64,000 nt of DNA. Origin: Syngnathus acus. Lineage: Eukaryota; Chordata; Actinopteri; Syngnathiformes; Syngnathidae. Below are positions 59,134 to 64,000 of the stretch, in pieces (position 1 is the first letter of the stretch; every line of letters begins with the position of its first letter). Position numbers and translations under genes: made by a program. The notes beneath the pieces are model-generated. The model made no database searches. It was not told the DNA's origin and worked only from the letters and a program-made list of their open reading frames with translations. The DNA is taken from positions 15,447,067 through 15,511,066 of the forward strand of contig NC_051087.1 of NCBI RefSeq assembly GCF_901709675.1, in the 5' to 3' direction.

Positions 59134-59726
59134 CAGGGTCCAGCATAATGATCTGACACATTTGTAGGTTTAATAAAATGCAAATAAATTAGAGAAACAA
59201 AAACCTTTTTTTTTAATTTTCGAAAATAACATATAATGGCATTTTGTTTTGTTTTGTTTCGTTTTCTTTCATTTCCGTTTCGTTTTTGAATAATGTTATT
59301 TTGGTCTTACCACTGCCACATTTTCTGGAGTGCTGGCGGTGCGAGGTCGGCCCGTTGATTTTCGTTTTAAGACTGATCCACTGGCTCTGAAGTTAGTAAC
59401 CCATAACAAGATCGTGTTTCGAGCAGGTACAGGATCATGTCTACCAAGTCTGAAGCGCAAACGGAACGCTCGTTGTGCTGCAGTTACAAATTAGTTGTTG
59501 ATAAACGTTTCCACTATGAAAGCGTGATGCTCACCGGTCCAATTCATGTTAGCAACTGATACGAAACAAAATAACATTATTCGAAAACAAAACGAAAATG
59601 AAATGAAACGAAACAAAACAATATGGCAATATATGTACTTTTCGAAAAAAAAAAAACTTTTTGTTTCTTTAATTTATTTGCATTTATTAAACCTACAAAT
59701 GTATCAGATCATTTTGCCGGACCCTG
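59134..59726 (-). mobile_element. mariner-type MITE with long TIRs
   Basis: TA, cagggtccagcataatgatc ... gatcattttgccggaccctg, TA. TIRs pair over about 70 bp, then again through gttttgtttcgtttt-type blocks. The centre encodes a transposase N-terminus on the minus strand. Confidence 0.8.
59306..59547 (-). pseudogene. mariner-type transposase N-terminus (DNA-binding domain)
   Basis: From ATG 59547: MNWTGEHHAFIVETFINN, stop, FVTAAQRAFRLRFRLGRHD, PVPARNTILLWVTNFRASGS, KRKSTGRPRTASTPENVAVV. This resembles the two helix-turn-helix DNA-binding part of transposases that I know mainly from arthropod and other invertebrate genomes. One in-frame TAA and loss of the whole DDE domain make it inert. Confidence 0.72.
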
Positions 59727-59941
59727 TATATGCCTGATTAGCGAGCATTTGTGTATTTGGTACACTAACGACCTAATGTTCTTAAGGTGTGCAAACTTGC
59801 CAAACGAGCAATAATGCCTTTGTGAATTCCGAGAGGAGTTTATGAAAATAGATTAATTTCGTATGCGTGGTGTGATTTATCAGACCATGAGGAAAATTGC
59901 GATAGCTGATTTAGAATCTTTAAATCCTGAATCTGAAAGGC

Positions 59942-60183
59942 TATGGAAGTTGCTTTAAAGGCTAGAAAATGAGCCAAAAACTTCTCACATTCAGACTCTG
60001 TGAGCCGTGTTTATTAACTGACTCCGTAACATCCAATGCGCATGACAGAAAAAGCCGGCAACGGTAAACGTCACGGGAACTCTTCAAGGGACCGCAACTA
60101 TAAATTTAATCAGAGCGTCATAACATTTAACAGAACACACATATGATAAAGTGAATTATGTTGTCCTTGGAGAAAGCACTACA
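59942..60183 (-). repeat. 3' LTR of the Ty3/gypsy element
   Basis: 242 bp. About 15 mismatches and one indel against its partner by eye, so much older than the gag-only element. Confidence 0.9.
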
Positions 60184-60242
60184 CATGCCCCCCCCCAGAA
60201 TTCACATCAACAGAAAACCTGAGAAAAGAAAAAAAACGATGA

Positions 60243-63200
60243 TCAACGGCGTTGGGGGCGAATCAAACGTCCAGTGCGGCTCCACTGCACAAGAGAAGGC
60301 GGAACCACCCCCTCCGTGTCTGTCTGCAGGGCTCCCCTGCGGCATGGCGTAGGGGCAGGAGGAACGGGAAGAGGGGGCCTAGTCGGAGGCCGTCTCCGTT
60401 TCGGGGGTTGCGCCAACTCAACAGGCTTGGCCAGATCTAGGTGAGCTGGTTTAAGGCAGTCCACAGACACACACTACGGCTTGCCCCCAATGTCTACCAC
60501 AAAGTGCTTGTCTCCCGTTTCCACGACGCGGAAAGGGCCCTCGTAAGGCGGACGGAGAGGTCTGCAGTGGCCGTCAACTCGAATAAAGACATAGCCAGCA
60601 GACTGAAGGCCACTGGGGACGTGAGAGTTTGGCAAACCATGGCAGGAGGTAGGAAGCGGAGCAAACAACCTGGCATTGTCCAATATGCTGGAGCGTTGGA
60701 GTGCGGAGGACCAAGGGGTCGTGGTGCTGGGGATGAACTCCCTGGGGACCCGTAGTGGCTTACCATAGACCAGCTCGGCGGAGGAGGCCTGGAGGTCTTG
60801 CTTTGGTACAGTTGTGATGCCCAGCATGACCCATGGAACTGTCCTTCAGGCCGGCACGCAGGGAGGCTTTCATTGAGCTGTGAAAACGTTCACAGAGGCC
60901 ATTGCCCTGGGGGTGGTAGGCTGTGGTGCGGTGGAGTTTAACACCCAAGCTCCCAGCGACAGTGTTCCAAAGTTCAGAAGTGAACTAAACGCCACGGTCT
61001 GAGGAGATGTCCGATGGGGTGCCAAAACGGGACACGCAGGTGCCAATAAACGCCCGTGCCACATCAGCTGATGTTATAGATGACAGAGGAACTGCCTCAG
61101 CCCACCGTGTGGTCCTGTCGACCATGGTGAGCACGTGAGTGTAACCCTGCGAGGGTGGAAGTGGGCTAACTGGTCGAAACGGCGTTCTGGCACTTGAAAT
61201 CGTTCCAGTGGCGCTTTGGTGTGGCGGTGTACTTTGGCACGTTGGCATTCGACACAGGTGTTCGCCCAGTCCCTCATGTCCTTTTTAAGTCCGTGCCAAA
61301 CTTGTCTGCCACCAGCCATTGTGAGGACTTGGTACCGGGGTGTGAGAGGCCATGGATGGCGTCAAAAACAGGCCGCCTCCACTTCACAGGCACAACAGGC
61401 CTCGGACAGCCCATAGAGATGTCACAAAGCAGAGTGGTGCCAGCGTCTTCGAATGCCACCTCCTGCAGCCGCAGTCCAGTAGTGGATGAACAGCAAGCAT
61501 GCACATCCGAGGCAGTGGCCTGCTCTGCTGCCATGCTGTTGTAGTCCAAGCCGAGGTGGACAGCTCCCGCAACAGCACGGCAGTCTGAAACCTGGTTGTG
61601 TTTTCCAGAAAGGTGTGCAATGTCCGTCGTGAACTCAGAGATGTAAGTCAGCTGCCGCTGTTGCCTGCCAGATCATGGTTGAGCGACATTTGCGAAAGTC
61701 AGAGGCTTGTGGTCCACAAAAACGGTGAACCGGCCTCCCTCCAGCAGTGAACGAAAGTGTCGGATGGCGTACACACCAAGTAGCTCCCGGTCGAAGGTGC
61801 TATTCTTCCGTTCACTGGGACGTAATTGCCTGCTGAAAAAGGCGAGAGGCTGCCAAGCATTACCCACCCACTGCTCGTAAACCGCACCGACCGTATAGTC
61901 TGAGGCGTCCGTGGTAAGTGCGATTGGGACAGACGAGGCGGGATGGGCCAACATGGCAGCCTTAGCCAGGGCAGTCTTACCGTCCGCAAAAGCCTTGTCC
62001 CTTTCTGGGTTTCAGTCCACAGCGTGTTTAGGCTTGCCACCTTTCAGAGCTTTGTACAAGGGTTGCATGATTTGGGCAGCCCTGGGGAGAAAACAGTGGT
62101 AGAAGTTAACCATGGGTAGTGATGGACTCCACTTTTGACGGGAGAGGAACGATCCCGTCCTTCGTGACTCTGTGCCCCAGAAAGTCCATGGTGGAAAGGC
62201 CGAACTTGCACTTGGCAGGATTGATGATGAGCCTGTGCCCTGTAAGGCGCTCAAACAGAGTGCGAAGGTGCGAAAGGTGCTCTGAAGGCGATGAACTGGC
62301 CACCAGGATGTCGTAAAGGTATACAAACACGAAAGGCAGATCCCGTAACACGTAGTTCATGAGCCGCTGGAAAGTTTGAGCAGCATTTTTTAGCCCAAAT
62401 GGTGTGCGCAGGAACTTAAACAAACCAAATGGTGTGATCACAGCTGTTTTTGGGATGTTGAGAGGGTGTACGGGCACCTGATGGTATCCCCTGATCAGGT
62501 CCACCTTCGAGAAAATGACCTTGCCAGCCAGGTGCACGGAAAAATCCTGGATGTGGGGCACCGGGTAGAGTTCAGGCGTTGTCGTGTCGTTGAGCCACCG
62601 GTAGTTCCCCGCAAGGGCGCCAGCCCCCTCCTGGTTTGGGGACGAGGTGCAGGGGGGAGGCCCAAGGACTGTTGGAGCGTCAAACAATCCCCAGGCGCTC
62701 CATGGACTCGAACTCCATCTTGGCTACGGCAAGCTTGTTCGGCTTGAGGAGACGAGCGCGGGCGTATACGAGCGGGCCAGTGGTGTCAATGTGGTGCTCG
62801 ACACCGTGCTTGGCTGTGGAAGAGGAGAAGGTGGGCCGGGACAGTGCTGGAACTCGGCGAGCAGGTGTTGGAAACCGTCTGTGACGGAGAGCAGGCTGGA
62901 GAGGTGTACTGCACCAGAGTTGCTGAGCGCGCAGGCATAAGAACAGAAAGAGACGGCGGCGATCAAGCGCTGATTTTTAACGTCCACTAACAGTCCATAT
63001 GCACACAAAAAATCCGAACCCAAGTGCGGAACAGCGACCTTGGCCATCACAAAGTCCCAGCCAAAGCGCTGTCCCCCAAAACATAGTTCGACAGGCCTTG
63101 TGCCGTATGTATGGATAGGGCTTCCATTGGCAGCTTCCATTATGGGGGCCGTGGGTGTCCGCTACCATGTCCACCTGTGAAGCAGGCAGTAGACCCCGCT

Positions 63201-63262
63201 GCGCCACTGTGTCGCAGAGGAAACGTCGGCCGGAGATGGGGTCGTGGATGAAGAGCAGCCTG
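60243..63262 (-). pseudogene. pol of the Ty3/gypsy element (protease, RT, RNase H, integrase)
   Basis: Protease: RRFLCDTVAQRGLLPASQVD, where DTG has become DTV. RT (62106-62687): NYRWLNDTTTPELYPVPHIQ, FSKVDLIRGYHQVPVHP, TPFGLKNAAQTFQRLM, and active site YLYDILVAS in place of YLDDILV. RNase H (61673-62040): LTTDASDYTVGAV and NSTFDRELLGVYAIRHFRS. Integrase (60474-61620): zinc-binding WANTCVECQRAKV; core HVLTMVDRTTRWAEAVPL, FGTPSDISSDRG and TAYHPQGNGLCERFH; then RPPYEGPFRVVE, a GPY/F motif. Frames change several times, and a TAG follows DIGGKP near 60472. Inactive. Confidence 0.85.
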
Positions 63263-63278
63263 CCGGCATGGCCGATGC

Positions 63279-63584
63279 TTACGGCTTGCTGTCACCGAGC
63301 CCCTGAAGAGAGAAAAGCCTACTGGCCCTCTCAGTGTCTGACAGTTCAAACGTCTTTAGTAAGTATTCCTTCAGAGACTCATACTTTCTTGTCAGAGGAC
63401 GTTTAAGAAGGCTCACCACCCTTGAAGCTGTAGAACTTCTGAGGGCAGACACCACGTAGTAGTATTTCGTTTCATCGGCGGCAATCTGACGTAAGGCAAG
63501 CTGTGCCTCAGTTTGAGCGAACCAGGCTGTAGCAGAAGATTCCCAGAACTCGGGGAGCTTAAGAGACACAGCGTTGGCGGTCAT
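63279..63584 (-). pseudogene. gag fragment of the Ty3/gypsy element
   Basis: MTANAVSLKLPEFWESSATA, WFAQTEAQLALRQIAADETK and YYYVVSALRSSTASRVVSLL are the N-terminal capsid region of Mag/CsRn1-like Gag proteins. It stops at DSKP (63279), and the following sequence is already protease, so the rest of capsid and the nucleocapsid are deleted. Confidence 0.75.
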
Positions 63585-63627
63585 GTCGATCTGGATACGT
63601 CCAGTAAACAAACGTCGGGGTCACCAG

Positions 63628-63870
63628 TGTGGAAGTTGCTTTAAAGGCGTAGAAAACGAGCCGAAAACTTCTCACATTCAGACTCTGTGAGCCGTGTTTA
63701 TTAACTGACTCTGTAACATCCAATGCGCATGACAGAAAATGCCGGCAACGGTAAACGTCACCAGAACTCTTAAAGGGGCCGCAACTATAAATTTAATCAG
63801 CGCGTCATAACATATAACAGAACACACAGATGATAAAATGAATTATGTCGTCCTTGGAGAAAGCACTACA
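63628..63870 (-). repeat. 5' LTR of the Ty3/gypsy element
   Basis: 243 bp, TG..CA ends (tgtggaagttgc ... gcactaca). Confidence 0.9.
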
Positions 63871-63874
63871 AGGC

Positions 63875-64000
63875 ACAGTATGCACAGTCGTGCACACATA
63901 CTGCAGGCAAAAATAGAGGCAGAAGGGAGAACTTTCTACTTGTGAAAACATTTTTGAAATGTCAAAAAAAAAAATTATCGCAACACATTATCTATTGAGG
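63875..64000. other. intron, right edge
   Basis: Nothing recognised. Confidence 0.5.

Larger units (their letters stand above)
59942..63870 (-). mobile_element. Ty3/gypsy LTR retrotransposon, decayed, both LTRs present
   Basis: LTRs at 59942-60183 and 63628-63870, 4-bp duplication aggc (59938-59941 and 63871-63874). On the minus strand the 5' LTR is followed at once by ctggtgaccccgacgt, a TGG-type primer-binding site. A run of nine Gs next to the other LTR (60186-60194) is the polypurine tract. Order gag, protease, RT, RNase H, integrase. Confidence 0.92.

Noticed and set aside
60243-63611. Idea that the Ty3/gypsy pol might still be functional
   Set aside because: RT active site YLYD, protease DTV, a stop near 60472 and several frame changes.

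Overview
Vertebrate genomic DNA, almost certainly from a teleost fish. Three exons of a glycine receptor alpha-subunit gene lie on the minus strand: exon 3 at 37659-37726, exon 4 at 3314-3537 and exon 5 at 2029-2111. Their sizes (68, 224 and 83 bp), phases and splice sites fit together exactly, so the whole window lies inside one neurotransmitter-receptor gene that continues past both edges. The best paralogue match is alpha-3 (glra3). Exons 1-2 and 6 onward are not in the window. No other host gene was found. The teleost assignment rests on the transposon fauna: L2 and Rex1/Babar-like LINEs, an RTE-like LINE with a GATG tail and a SINE sharing that tail, many hAT elements, Tc1 and pogo-like elements, and Ty3/gypsy LTR elements.

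Layout. 1-2.0 kb: truncated pogo-like element and hAT MITEs. 2.0-3.5 kb: exons 5 and 4. 3.6-5.3 kb: Rex1-like LINE with an open RT domain. 6.05-9.9 kb: near full-length L2. 10.3-11.7 kb: TA element split by a SINE. 14.5-16.1 kb: hAT carrying a SINE. 16.5-18.4 kb: TA element built around a 1.4 kb palindrome. 19.4-27.3 kb: four-level nest in which a hAT holds a LINE, which holds a second hAT, which holds a gag-only LTR retrotransposon with an intact 532-codon ORF. 27.4-28.9 kb: two abutting hATs. 30.5-33.3 kb: TA element carrying a SINE and a hAT. 33.7-34.9 kb: hAT holding a Tigger-like element. 35.1-37.4 kb: RTE-like LINE, then exon 3. 38.4-39.6 kb: THAP/P-like element. 40.4-42.1 kb: SINEs and a hAT split by a solo LTR. 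42.15-45.9 kb: Tc1 element holding a solo LTR and a TA element that holds another hAT. 46.4-53.7 kb: SINE, internally deleted LINE, tandem duplication, chimeric hAT, LINE 3' end, second Tc1. 54.1-56.7 kb: second RTE-like LINE. 57.1-58.2 kb: second copy of the hAT+Tigger composite. 59.1-59.7 kb: mariner-type MITE. 59.9-63.9 kb: decayed Ty3/gypsy element with both LTRs.

How it works together: the receptor exons are conserved islands in introns that have absorbed repeated, often nested insertions. Target-site duplications could be read directly for most elements: 8 bp for hAT and the THAP element, TA for Tc1/mariner/pogo types, 4-5 bp for LTR elements and 12-14 bp for SINEs. Several paralogous copies in the window preserve the empty site of a neighbour's insertion, which fixes insertion boundaries and relative ages. 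Every transposase seen is broken. The longest clean ORFs are the gag-only element's gag and the RT domains of two LINEs. All family names come from remembered protein and TIR features, not from searches. Boundaries without a stated duplication are approximate.
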